The translations under genes were made by a program, and so were the position numbers. From Aquifex aeolicus (GTDB lineage Bacteria > Aquificota > Aquificia > Aquificales > Aquificaceae): 12,633 nt of DNA. Positions 1-8,245 of this stretch are shown in pieces. How positions within the stretch are numbered: position 1 is the stretch's first letter; every line of letters begins with the position of its first letter. The DNA lies in the NCBI GenBank assembly GCA_015661465.1, contig DQVZ01000030.1, forward strand, positions 1-12,633, given 5' to 3'. The notes beneath the pieces are model-generated. The model made no database searches. It had not been told where the DNA came from and worked only from the letters and a program-made list of their open reading frames with translations.

Positions 1-1308
1 AAGGTTGTTATCTTTTATCCATTTTTCCATACTTTTTAATGCCTTTTTAGCCATAAATTCTTTTCTTTTCCTTTTATCTTTAATTTTTTTCTTCAGTGGT
101 GGAAGTAATCCGAAAACAGGATTCATAGGCTGTAGTTCCCCTTCTTTCGTAGTAATGTATTTGACAAGGGCACCGAGCATAGTTTCCTCTGGTACTTGAA
201 TTAATTTTTCCCCCCGCACTAATCTACCTGCATTTATCCCAGCTAAGATACCTGTAGCAGAGGATGCAACGTAACCTTCTACTCCTGTAATTTGTCCTGC
301 AAAGAATATATTTTCCTTCTTTCTTAAATTAAGAAATTGGGTTAAAACCTTATTGGACTGAATAAAAGTGTTCCTATGCATAGAACCTAGCCTTACAAAT
401 AGGGCATTTTTCAGACACGGAATTAATCTGAAAACTCTCTTTTGCTCCTTGTAGGTAAGCTTTGTTTGGAAACCCACTAAGGAAAGAAGTGTCCCCTCTT
501 TGTTTTCCTTTCTGAGTTGAACTACCGCAAAGGGTTCTTTGCCAGTTCTTGGGTCTATTAATCCTACTGGTCTCATAGGTCCGTAAAGGAGGGTTTTATA
601 ACCTCTTTGAGCCATTTCCTCTATAGGTAAACAACCTTCAAAGTGCACTGCTTTTTCAAAGTCTTTTGGCTGAACCTTTTCCGCTTTGAGAAGTTCCTCG
701 TAAAATACCTTGTACTCCTCTTCCGAAAGAACGCAGTTGAAATAATCATCTCCTCCTTTGCCGTATCTTGAGCCCCAAAAACCCTTACTGAAATCTACGC
801 TTTCTGCATCCACTATAGGAGCTATTGCATCGTAAAAATAAAGCGTATCGTATCCTACCAGTTCTTTAATCTTCTCGGATAAAGCTTCGGAAGTAAGAGG
901 GCCCGTAGCTATTATAACGATGTCGTCTTCCGGTATTTCTTTTATTTCTTCTCTGATAACCGTTATGTTGGGATGGTTTTCTATCTTCTCGGTAATATAT
1001 TCGGAAAATATTTTTCTATCTACTCCGAGAGCTCCACCTGCTGGAACCCTGGAAACAGATGCAGCCTCAATAACCAATGAACCGAGCATTTTCATTTCAG
1101 CCTTTAACAATCCTGCACCGGTTGTAAGTTCCAATCCTCCTAACGTATTACTACATACAAGTTCTGCTAAATTTCCCGTTTTATGGGCAGGGGTCAATTT
1201 TTTAGGTCTCATTTCGTAAAGTATTACCTTATGCCCTTCATTGGCCAGACGCCATGCAGCTTCTGAGCCTGCAAGTCCGCCACCGATAACTATTACTCTT
1301 TCCTTCAT
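1..1308 (-). CDS. trmFO: tRNA m5U54 methyltransferase TrmFO (folate/FAD-dependent), 3' end cut by window edge
   Basis: The minus-strand frame from ATG at 1308 stays open to the window edge, giving 436 codons with no stop. The family is usually about 435-450 residues, so only the extreme C-terminus is missing. TrmFO methylates U54 of the tRNA T-loop using methylene-tetrahydrofolate and FAD in the cytosol. Visible evidence: an N-terminal dinucleotide-binding motif VIGGGLAGSEAA (residues 7-18); the conserved stretch around LVCSNTLGG with Cys52; FEGCLPIEEMA with Cys226; and the C-terminal FAD-contact segment AGQITGVEGYVASSATG. Cys52 and Cys226 match the two catalytic cysteines known in the family (Cys53 and Cys226 in Bacillus subtilis). 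The gene diverges from kdsB with only 32 bp between the starts, and no Shine-Dalgarno sequence precedes its ATG. It was formerly annotated as gid. Identification is secure. Confidence 0.95.
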   Translation of the reverse strand, partial: MKERVIVIGGGLAGSEAAWRLANEGHKVILYEMRPKKLTPAHKTGNLAELVCSNTLGGLELTTGAGLLKAEMKMLGSLVIEAASVSRVPAGGALGVDRKIFSEYITEKIENHPNITVIREEIKEIPEDDIVIIATGPLTSEALSEKIKELVGYDTLYFYDAIAPIVDAESVDFSKGFWGSRYGKGGDDYFNCVLSEEEYKVFYEELLKAEKVQPKDFEKAVHFEGCLPIEEMAQRGYKTLLYGPMRPVGLIDPRTGKEPFAVVQLRKENKEGTLLSLVGFQTKLTYKEQKRVFRLIPCLKNALFVRLGSMHRNTFIQSNKVLTQFLNLRKKENIFFAGQITGVEGYVASSATGILAGINAGRLVRGEKLIQVPEETMLGALVKYITTKEGELQPMNPVFGLLPPLKKKIKDKRKRKEFMAKKALKSMEKWIKDNNL

Positions 1309-2048
<740 letters not shown>

Positions 2049-2059
2049 ATTTATACAAA

Positions 2060-3748
2060 ATGAGAATTTTGTTTCTTTGTTATAGATTCAATTCTCTTTC
2101 TCAACGTTTATATTGTGAACTCACAGAAAGAGGACACGATGTTTCAATAGAACTTGACGTTCACCCAGAGCTTACGATAGAAGCTGCCGAGCTTTACAAG
2201 CCTGATTTAGTAATAGCTCCTTTCCTAAGAAGAAAGATTCCGGCTGAAGTGTGGAAAAAGTATAAAACCTTAATTGTTCATCCCGGACCTCCCGGAGACA
2301 GGGGCCCTCACGCGATAGATTGGGCTATTCTTAACAACGCTAAGCAGTGGGGTGTAATGCTTATAGAAGCATCGGAGGAATACGATGCAGGCGATATATG
2401 GGCATACAGAACTTTCCCCATGAGGTTTGCAAGAAAATCAAGTGTATACAGAAATGAAGTTACAGAAGCTGCCGTTGAGTGTGTATTAGAAGCTTTAGAA
2501 AAGTTTGAAATAGGAAACTTTGAACCTATTCCCCAAAGTGGAGAATTTACCTGGAACAAGATAGATAGGGAAGACAGAAGAGTAGATTGGGGAAAAGACG
2601 ATACCCAAACGGTTTTGAGAAAAATATATGCCTCCGACAGTCAACCAGGTGCTATAGGAATTGTGGAAGGAAACGAGTACTATCTTTACAACGCTTATCC
2701 CGAAGAACAGTTAAAGGGAAAACCAGGAGAAGTTCTAGCTCACAGAGATGAAGCAATATGTATAGCCACGAGGGACGGAGCAGTCTGGATTACACACCTG
2801 AGGGAAGTTAAAAAGGAAAGTATTAAATTGCCGGCGCTAAGGATTCTTCCCCATTTAGCAGATAAGGTTCCGGAATTAGTTATAAAGCCGTGGGAAAGAG
2901 TGGATTTTAAAACATACAGAGAAATTGAATATGTAGAAGAAGAAGGAATAGGGTACATATACTTTAGGTTCTACAACGGTGCTATGTCTACCGAACAATG
3001 TTATAGACTCCTTGAAACAATAAGATACGCTAAAAGAAGACCTATTAAAGCAATAGTTTTATTAGGCCAGGAGGATTTCTTTTCGAACGGAATGAACTTA
3101 AATACGATAGAACATTCAGAAAGCCCTCCGGATGAAAGCTGGAGAAATATAAACGCGATAGATGACGTGTGTGAGGAAATACTAAAGACTACCGATAAAT
3201 TAACAGTTGCAGGTATGCAAGGAAACGCCGGTGCAGGAGGAGTTTTTATGGCTTTAAACTGTGACCTGGTATATGCCAGAAAAGGTGTAGTATTAAACCC
3301 CCACTATAAAAATATCGGAAATCTATATGGTTCCGAGTTTTGGACTTATATTCTCCCGAAGAGGGTAGGATTAGATAAAGGGAAAGAAATAATGGATAAC
3401 AGAATGCCTATAAGCTCCTACACAGCCTTTAAGGTAGGACTAATAGACGGTGTTTTCGGAAAAACTCCTTTGGAGTTTAGAAAAATTTTAAGGAGTAAAA
3501 TAAAAGAATTTATAAACTCTCCCGAGTACCATAAGTTCATTGAAAATAAAAAAAGAGAAAGAACTAATCCTAAGTGGTTAGAAGAAATCCAAAAAGCCCG
3601 TAAGCATGAACTTGAGAGGATGAAACTTAATTTCTACGGTTTTGATACAAGCTATCACATCGCCAGATATTACTTTGTTCACAGGAAACCCCATTTCAGA
3701 ACTCCACCTTATCTTGCGAAGCACAGAAGGAAAGTAAATATAGATTGA
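2060..3748 (+). CDS. hypX: HypX/HoxX, CO-ligand synthesis protein for [NiFe]-hydrogenase maturation
   Basis: The protein has 562 residues and two domains. The N-terminal half is a formyltransferase-like domain that binds N10-formyl-tetrahydrofolate (conserved HPGPPGDRG at 74-82). The C-terminal half, from about 285, is a crotonase fold (FSNGMNL 341-347; oxyanion-hole GNAGAGG 388-394). HypX moves the formyl group to CoA and releases CO, which becomes the active-site iron ligand under aerobic or microaerobic conditions. Tyr416 and Glu426 sit where I recall the catalytic pair of the structurally studied A. aeolicus HypX, at identical numbering. The protein is cytosolic. It is encoded 11 bp after kdsB without a Shine-Dalgarno sequence and ends in a tandem stop TGATAA. 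Its position beside a hydrogenase operon fits its role. hypA-F are not in the window and must lie elsewhere. Confidence 0.95.
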   Translation: MRILFLCYRFNSLSQRLYCELTERGHDVSIELDVHPELTIEAAELYKPDLVIAPFLRRKIPAEVWKKYKTLIVHPGPPGDRGPHAIDWAILNNAKQWGVMLIEASEEYDAGDIWAYRTFPMRFARKSSVYRNEVTEAAVECVLEALEKFEIGNFEPIPQSGEFTWNKIDREDRRVDWGKDDTQTVLRKIYASDSQPGAIGIVEGNEYYLYNAYPEEQLKGKPGEVLAHRDEAICIATRDGAVWITHLREVKKESIKLPALRILPHLADKVPELVIKPWERVDFKTYREIEYVEEEGIGYIYFRFYNGAMSTEQCYRLLETIRYAKRRPIKAIVLLGQEDFFSNGMNLNTIEHSESPPDESWRNINAIDDVCEEILKTTDKLTVAGMQGNAGAGGVFMALNCDLVYARKGVVLNPHYKNIGNLYGSEFWTYILPKRVGLDKGKEIMDNRMPISSYTAFKVGLIDGVFGKTPLEFRKILRSKIKEFINSPEYHKFIENKKRERTNPKWLEEIQKARKHELERMKLNFYGFDTSYHIARYYFVHRKPHFRTPPYLAKHRRKVNID

Positions 3749-3763
3749 TAATCTGTGGATGAA

Positions 3764-4219
3764 TTACCTGATGTCTTCTTCTCCCTCTATAACTTTCCCC
3801 ACCTTTTTCATTAGAAGAAGCAGAAAACCTATAGTTAGTTTTACTTCCGGGTCTCTTAACTCCTTTAAAGCCTTCCACATACCCATTTTCGGTTTTTCCC
3901 TCTTCGCTTCCAAGAAGGCTTCATAGTTAGCCCTTGCTAATGATTTTAAGTTTCCAAATTCCAGTGTGCTTACTAATTCGTCAATCATAAACTTTAGCTT
4001 TTCGGTGTGTTCTCTAATGTAGGATTCTCTCATCCCACCGGAGCTATACACTGCCGTTTTCAAATTAGGGTCAACATTTACATATTTATGTAAAACCTCT
4101 GCAAAGTATGCAAGAGCGTCAATACTGTTCAGAAAAGTTACCAGGTGCTTTATATTCTCTGGATTAGAAAAGTATTTCTCTATTATCTCATCCTCGGGTT
4201 GCCTTAAAAATACGTACAT
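3764..4219 (-). CDS. DUF1641-like protein, paralogue A, hydrogenase-associated
   Basis: The protein has 151 residues, no cysteines, and is predicted helical throughout. The C-terminal part carries the DUF1641-like signature: a Met/Gly-rich turn, then WKALKELRDPEVKLTIGFLL (residues about 115-134) and a basic LLLMKKVGKVI helix. The neighbour upstream on the same strand has the same layout (GLVRALTDEDIQRALAFILL), so the two are paralogues. DUF1641 proteins are known near formate dehydrogenase and hydrogenase genes but have no established chemistry. Lack of Cys or clustered His argues against a redox cofactor and suggests a structural or docking role. An AAGGAG sequence lies 9 nt before the ATG at 4219 and overlaps the stop of the upstream gene, so translation is probably coupled. 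The gene converges on hypX with 15 bp between stops. The family call is from memory of the motif. Confidence 0.8.
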   Translation of the reverse strand: MYVFLRQPEDEIIEKYFSNPENIKHLVTFLNSIDALAYFAEVLHKYVNVDPNLKTAVYSSGGMRESYIREHTEKLKFMIDELVSTLEFGNLKSLARANYEAFLEAKREKPKMGMWKALKELRDPEVKLTIGFLLLLMKKVGKVIEGEEDIR

Positions 4220-4232
4220 AGTTCAACACTCC

Positions 4233-4655
4233 TTATTTATGCAAATTTTGCCCTATACGCTTTAAAGCCAAAAGAATGAAAGCCAAAGCTCTTTGTATAT
4301 CTTCATCAGTTAAAGCTCTTACCAATCCCGTTATACTCGTTCTGTAGTCATTCTCCTTGGTTTCAATGTATGCACTTTTTAATCCTTCTACCAATCCTGC
4401 AAATTCCGGAGAAAGCACGAATTCTATAAGTGAAGATATAGCTTTTACATCTCCCTTGTTTGCTAATTGTTCCCTCATCCTGATAATATCGTTATTTAGG
4501 CTTTCGAGTATTATAGGACTTCTCTTTATGAAACCATTTAAAGCTTCAAGCAAGAAAGCGATTATTTCGATTTTATCGTCTATATTTTCTAAAAATTCCT
4601 CTTTAATCTCTGTATTGCTCAGAAAATTTACACCATTGCTTTTATTGTAAGCCAT
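4233..4655 (-). CDS. DUF1641-like protein, paralogue B, hydrogenase-associated
   Basis: The protein has 140 residues, is helical and cysteine-free. The C-terminal DUF1641-like segment is ITGLVRALTDEDIQRALAFI (about 111-130), followed by a hydrophobic LLALKRIGQNL helix. The N-terminal half is a further helical region (about 18-95) with a weak resemblance to paralogue A. Function is unknown. Divergent transcription from the hydrogenase operon, across a shared 164-bp intergenic region, suggests co-regulation. A scaffold or membrane-docking role is inferred only. The start at 4655 is supported by an AGGAGGG Shine-Dalgarno sequence (4664-4670, minus strand) 8 nt upstream. Paralogue A follows after 13 bp, forming a two-gene operon. 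The hydrophobic C-terminal helix could pack against a partner or a membrane. Confidence 0.75.
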   Translation of the reverse strand: MAYNKSNGVNFLSNTEIKEEFLENIDDKIEIIAFLLEALNGFIKRSPIILESLNNDIIRMREQLANKGDVKAISSLIEFVLSPEFAGLVEGLKSAYIETKENDYRTSITGLVRALTDEDIQRALAFILLALKRIGQNLHK

Positions 4656-4819
4656 GATTTGTACCCTCCTTTGTAAAAAGTTCTTAACTTTAGAGATTAA
4701 GTCTGTAATTGGTATGTTATCAATTAAATTAACTTATCGAACACATAAGAAGAATAAATATTCATTCAGAAATTTTTGTCCATATTATAAGGGAGAAAAA
4801 CCTCAAGGGAGGAAATGTC
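4656..4819. promoter_or_regulatory. Divergent promoter region between DUF1641 pair and hydrogenase operon
   Basis: This 164-bp AT-rich spacer is the only place for the promoters of both divergent operons. It holds a Shine-Dalgarno sequence on each flank (minus 4664-4670; plus AAGGGAGG 4805-4812). A possible plus-strand -10 box is TATTAT at 4783-4788, with a poor -35 candidate near 4761-4766 at 16-bp spacing. On the minus strand TTGATA (4723-4718) could be a -35 element, with a weak TAATCT (4699-4694) 18 bp on. A short inverted repeat CTTAA/TTAAG flanks 4688-4696. No sigma-54 type GGCAC/TTGC element was found. Box assignments are tentative; the region call rests on gene orientation. Confidence 0.5.
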
Positions 4820-5791
4820 ATGGCTACCTTGCTTTGGTTGCACGGTGGTGCATGCAATGGAAATACAATGTCTTTTTTAAATGCTGAATATCCTTCTGTG
4901 TGTGACCTGGTTACAGATTTTGATATAGAGATTTTGTGGCACCCTTCTGCAGGCCTTGAAATGGGTGACCAAGTTAAAAATTTACTTAACGATATACTTG
5001 CAGGAAAAATACCTTTAGACATCTTCGTTTTTGAAGGAACAGTCATTTTGGGCCCTAATGGAACAGGAAGATATAACATGTTTGCAGGAAGACCTATGAA
5101 AGATTGGGTTTGGGATCTCGCTCATGTAGCAAAGTACGTAGTTGCTGTTGGAAACTGTGCATGTCAAGGTAATATACCTGCTGTTCCTCCTAATCCTACG
5201 GAATCAACCGGTTTACAATTTCATAAGACAGAAAAAGGTGGTTTCTTAGGTGCAGATTTTGTATCAAAAGGAGGACTGCCCGTAATAAACATTCCAGGTT
5301 GTCCTGCTCACTATGACTGGATTACTCAGATATTGGTAGCTTTAGCTGTAGGGAGGGCTGAGGACATCCAACTCGATGAGTTTAATAGACCTGTGACCTT
5401 CTTTAAAACCTTTTCCCAAACAGGTTGTACAAGGGTTCAATATTTTGAATGGAAAACTGCTGCTGAAGAATTTGGACAGGGAACGCGAAAAGGTTGTCTC
5501 TTTTACGAATTAGGTTGTAGGGGACCTATGACCCACGCACCGTGCAATAGAATTCTGTGGAACGGTGTAAGTTCAAAACAAAGGTCAGGACATCCTTGTA
5601 TTGGATGTACAGAGTTCGGATTTCCACACTACGACCTTGCTCCTGGAACAATATTCAAAACCCAAAAAGTTGCGGGAGTTATTCCTAAAGAGGTTGTTCA
5701 TGAAGGAGATAAGCTCACTTATATGATTCATGCAGCTGCAGCTAGAGTAGCTGCACCTAAATGGGCTAATGAAGATATGTTTGTAGTTTAA
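4820..5791 (+). CDS. hupS: [NiFe]-hydrogenase small subunit, group 2 (Huc-like, 2a/2d)
   Basis: This is the electron-relay subunit of an uptake [NiFe] hydrogenase, 323 residues. It has no twin-arginine leader and starts directly at LLWLHGGACNGN, so the enzyme is cytoplasmic. Candidate Fe-S ligands: proximal Cys12, Cys115 (or Cys113) and Cys161; distal Cys203, Cys226 and Cys233; medial Cys242, Cys260 and Cys263. Two ligands usual in standard enzymes are absent: the second Cys of the N-terminal CxxC is Asn15 (CNGN), and the His before the distal Cys is Gln200 (QTGC). The same replacements occur in Mycobacterium smegmatis HucS as I remember it (CSGN, QTGC), along with long shared stretches such as DIFVFEGTV, GLQFHKTEKGGFLG and INIPGCPAH. 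The start is fixed by AAGGGAGG seven bases upstream. It is first in the operon, 20 bp ahead of the large subunit. hucS is an equally apt name. Confidence 0.95.
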   Translation: MATLLWLHGGACNGNTMSFLNAEYPSVCDLVTDFDIEILWHPSAGLEMGDQVKNLLNDILAGKIPLDIFVFEGTVILGPNGTGRYNMFAGRPMKDWVWDLAHVAKYVVAVGNCACQGNIPAVPPNPTESTGLQFHKTEKGGFLGADFVSKGGLPVINIPGCPAHYDWITQILVALAVGRAEDIQLDEFNRPVTFFKTFSQTGCTRVQYFEWKTAAEEFGQGTRKGCLFYELGCRGPMTHAPCNRILWNGVSSKQRSGHPCIGCTEFGFPHYDLAPGTIFKTQKVAGVIPKEVVHEGDKLTYMIHAAAARVAAPKWANEDMFVV

Positions 5792-5797
5792 CTTTTC

Positions 5798-5803
5798 AGG
5801 AGG
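5798..5803 (+). promoter_or_regulatory. Ribosome binding site of the large-subunit gene
   Basis: AGGAGG lies 8 nt before ATG 5812. It rules out the in-frame GTG at 5803, which begins at the last base of this site, and fixes the start of hupL at 5812. Confidence 0.85.
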
Positions 5804-5811
5804 TGTTAGCC

Positions 5812-7446
5812 ATGGCTAACAAGCAAACTTTAGTTATAGATCCTCTTGCAAGGTTAGAAGGAGATGTAAGAGCAGAAGTTATAGTAGAAGATGGATATGT
5901 TACAGATGTTAAAGTCGAAGCCGTAATGTTCAGAGGATTTGAAATAATCCTTAAAGGCAAGGACCCGCTGGCAGGTCTAATAGTAACTCCCCGTGTATGC
6001 GGTATATGTGGAGGAAGTCACCTTTATAAGGCAGCACAGGCTATAGATACTGCATGGAAAACAGAGGTACCACCAAATGCTTGGTGGATTAGGAATATAG
6101 CCCAAGCTTGTGAAACATTACAGTCTATACCGAGGTGGTTCTATGCAATATTTGCTATAGACTTTACCAATAAAAATTACGCAAAGAGTTCACTGTACGA
6201 TGAAGTTGTAAGAAGATGGGCACCCTTTGTCGGTACGAGTTATAAAATAGGCCTTGAAATATCAGCAATACCCGTAAAAATATACGCACTTTTTGGAGGA
6301 CAATGGCCCCACTCTTCCTTTATGGTGCCCGGAGGAGTTATGTGTGCACCTCAACTGGACCACATAACCCGTGCACATGCACTCCTTGAAAGGTACAGAA
6401 CAGAATGGTTAGAAAAAGTTTGGTTGGGTTGCTCGGTAGATAGATGGTTGGAAAATAAAACATGGCAGGATATTCTAAATTGGCTTGAAGAAAATGAAAG
6501 TCACTATAACTCGGATTGTGGATTGTTTATAAGATTTTGTCTGGAAAATGGTCTTGATAAATACGGCCAAGGAGTCGGAAATTTCATTGCCTGTGGAACT
6601 TACATAGACCCAAGCTTCTACCCTGTTTCAACTATAGAAGATAGAAATAAAGCTTTAATTGCTCCATCAGGTGTAATTTACAACGGAAAATACTATACTT
6701 TCGACCATTTAAATGTTAGAGAAGATATAACCCATTCCTACTTCGAAGGTTCATGGTTACTACATCCCTGGGATGAAGATACCATTCCCCTTGACCCTGA
6801 AGAAGCTAAAAAGCAAGGAAAGTATTCTTGGGCTAAAGCTCCAAGGTATATCATAAATGGAAAGCCTGTACCATTAGAAGCAGGACCTTTAGCAAGACAG
6901 GTAGTAGCAGGATATGAAGAAGCAAAACAAAGTTGTCAGGCATCGTGCAAAATAGAACATGCTATTGATCCGCTATTTAGGAACATAGTTGAAGAGATAG
7001 GTCCAAGTGTCATGGTAAGAGTATTAGCACGTATGCACGAAGCGGTTAAGTACTACAAATGGGTAAAAGAGTGGTTAGGAAAAATAGATTTCCAAGACGA
7101 TAGGTTTTACCAAAAACCTAAGGAATTACCCGAAGGAAAAGGCTTTGGTGGAACAGAGGCAGCAAGAGGAGCGTTAATGGATTGGATTGTTATAGAAAAT
7201 GGAAAAATAAAGAATTACCAGATAGTTACTCCTACTGCATGGAACATAGGGCCGATGGACAGTCAGGGTCAAATGGGACCAATAGAAAAGGCTATAGTAG
7301 GAGCACCTATAAAGAATCCTGAAGATCCCATTGAAGTAGCCCATGTAGCCCGTAGTTTTGACTCTTGTTTAGTATGTACAGTTCACGTTTATGACAAAAA
7401 GAAAGGAAAAGAACTCGCCAGATATAAACTTGGAACCTTCAAATAA
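5812..7446 (+). CDS. hupL: [NiFe]-hydrogenase large (catalytic) subunit precursor, group 2 (Huc-like, 2a/2d)
   Basis: The 544-residue subunit carries the Ni-Fe(CN)2CO site that splits H2. The N-terminal L1 motif is RVCGICGGSH (61-70) with Cys63 and Cys66. The C-terminal L2 motif is DSCLVCTVH with Cys519, Cys522 and His525. A 19-residue tail follows His525 and should be removed by the maturation protease encoded next. Conserved RLEGD with Glu16 and GGQWPHSSFMVPGG also mark the family. Ser replaces the Pro of the usual DPCxxC motif. Like the small subunit it matches Huc-type group 2 enzymes. In Aquificota this lineage is called group 2d or hydrogenase III and has been proposed to feed low-potential electrons to the reductive TCA cycle; an Huc-like respiratory role is the alternative. 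The sequence does not decide between them. The downstream protease gene starts 22 bp later. Confidence 0.96.
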   Translation: MANKQTLVIDPLARLEGDVRAEVIVEDGYVTDVKVEAVMFRGFEIILKGKDPLAGLIVTPRVCGICGGSHLYKAAQAIDTAWKTEVPPNAWWIRNIAQACETLQSIPRWFYAIFAIDFTNKNYAKSSLYDEVVRRWAPFVGTSYKIGLEISAIPVKIYALFGGQWPHSSFMVPGGVMCAPQLDHITRAHALLERYRTEWLEKVWLGCSVDRWLENKTWQDILNWLEENESHYNSDCGLFIRFCLENGLDKYGQGVGNFIACGTYIDPSFYPVSTIEDRNKALIAPSGVIYNGKYYTFDHLNVREDITHSYFEGSWLLHPWDEDTIPLDPEEAKKQGKYSWAKAPRYIINGKPVPLEAGPLARQVVAGYEEAKQSCQASCKIEHAIDPLFRNIVEEIGPSVMVRVLARMHEAVKYYKWVKEWLGKIDFQDDRFYQKPKELPEGKGFGGTEAARGALMDWIVIENGKIKNYQIVTPTAWNIGPMDSQGQMGPIEKAIVGAPIKNPEDPIEVAHVARSFDSCLVCTVHVYDKKKGKELARYKLGTFK

Positions 7447-7468
7447 ACAAAGAGCAAGGTGTAAAACT

Positions 7469-8230
7469 ATGCCTAGGGATATTGTTATAGTAGGATGCGG
7501 CAATCCGGTAAGGGGAGACGATGGAGTGGGACCATATATAATAAAAAATCTTTGGGAGAGGGGGGTGCCCCCTTACATAGAACTTTTTGATGGGGGAACA
7601 TCCGGTATTGATGTAATTTTTCACATAAAGGGAGCAAAAAAAGTTATCTTCATCGATGCTTGTAAAACGGAAGATAAACCCGGAACCGTGTATGAGCTTC
7701 CATTAAAAGAAATAGAAGAGTTACCCAATCCGCGAGAGGGTAATCTCCATTCCATAAAATGGTTTGAAGCTATAGCAATAGGTAAAGAAATTTTAAAAGA
7801 GTCATTTCCCAGAGATTGTACTGTATTTTTGATTAACGGAAAAAACTTTGAAGTAGGTGCTCCTATGTCTGATGAGGTAAAGGTGGCAGCCAGAGAGGTA
7901 ATTAATATAATTATTAATAAATATATAAGAGATTTGAGGGAAACTTATGAAGTGGAAATAACTCCCGAGGGCTACATAATATTTCCCTCTGAACTTTCTG
8001 AAAAACACTTTAAAGATTACATGAATATAGTTGTTTTCCCAAAAGATATGAAACTTTACATAACCCCTGTAAAAAGACCAGCACAGGGCGGATTATTATT
8101 GAAACGATTTAACAAAAAGGGAGATAGAGCTGCTCTAATATGGGAAATCCTTCCACCTGGAAACGTTTATGGCAAGAAAAAAGCTATCTGGTTTGATGAG
8201 GAAAAAACTTTGATAGTCTCACTAATTTAG
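7469..8230 (+). CDS. hupD: Hydrogenase maturation protease (HupD/HycI family) with C-terminal extra domain
   Basis: This endopeptidase removes the C-terminal tail of the large subunit after nickel insertion. Residues 1-150 form the protease: GCGNPVRGDDGVG (9-21), DGGTSGID (41-48), FIDA (61-64) and GNLH (91-94). Asp18, Asp63 and His94 occupy the positions of the nickel ligands Glu16, Asp62 and His93 of E. coli HybD. Residues about 160-253 are an extra segment not found in ordinary HybD/HycI (about 150-165 residues). It begins like an AbrB-type strand pair (ITPEGYIIFPSELSE) and contains GGLLLKRFNKKGDRAALIWE (207-226). I recall similar segments in proteins of group 2a operons but cannot name a function. 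ATG 7469 is chosen because AAGGTG lies 7 nt upstream and the protease core begins there. A longer in-frame ORF from 7391 would overlap hupL by 56 bp. Confidence 0.9.
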   Translation: MPRDIVIVGCGNPVRGDDGVGPYIIKNLWERGVPPYIELFDGGTSGIDVIFHIKGAKKVIFIDACKTEDKPGTVYELPLKEIEELPNPREGNLHSIKWFEAIAIGKEILKESFPRDCTVFLINGKNFEVGAPMSDEVKVAAREVINIIINKYIRDLRETYEVEITPEGYIIFPSELSEKHFKDYMNIVVFPKDMKLYITPVKRPAQGGLLLKRFNKKGDRAALIWEILPPGNVYGKKKAIWFDEEKTLIVSLI

Positions 8231-8245
8231 TAGGAGGTGTAAATC

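Noticed and set aside
920..1219. 99-codon plus-strand open frame opposite trmFO
   Set aside because: It lies wholly antisense to the clearly conserved TrmFO coding sequence, and its predicted protein has no recognisable motif; the same applies to the frame at 5-199.
3742..3754. AGATT/AATCT hairpin at the end of hypX as a terminator between convergent operons
   Set aside because: Only five AT-rich pairs with a three-base loop and no T run; too weak to call.
4820..4860. Twin-arginine export signal on the hydrogenase small subunit
   Set aside because: The protein begins directly with the proximal-cluster segment; there is no RRxFxK motif or hydrophobic leader, and the ATG is fixed by its ribosome binding site.
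4820..4870. Inverted-repeat-looking GGTTGCACGGTGGTGCATGCAA at the start of hupS as an operator
   Set aside because: The arms are short and imperfect and the sequence encodes the conserved LHGGACNGN motif, which explains it.
4654..4887. Plus-strand open frame spanning the intergenic region and the 5' end of the small-subunit gene
   Set aside because: It begins opposite the DUF1641-like gene start, runs through the divergent promoter region and ends inside hupS in another frame; no ribosome binding site or motif.
5803..5811. GTG start for the large subunit nine bases upstream of the ATG
   Set aside because: The GTG begins within the Shine-Dalgarno sequence itself, so ATG 5812 is the usable start.
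7391..7468. In-frame upstream extension of the protease (26 residues)
   Set aside because: It overlaps the large-subunit gene by 56 bp, lacks a ribosome binding site at its start, and adds residues before the conserved GCGNP core that the family does not have.
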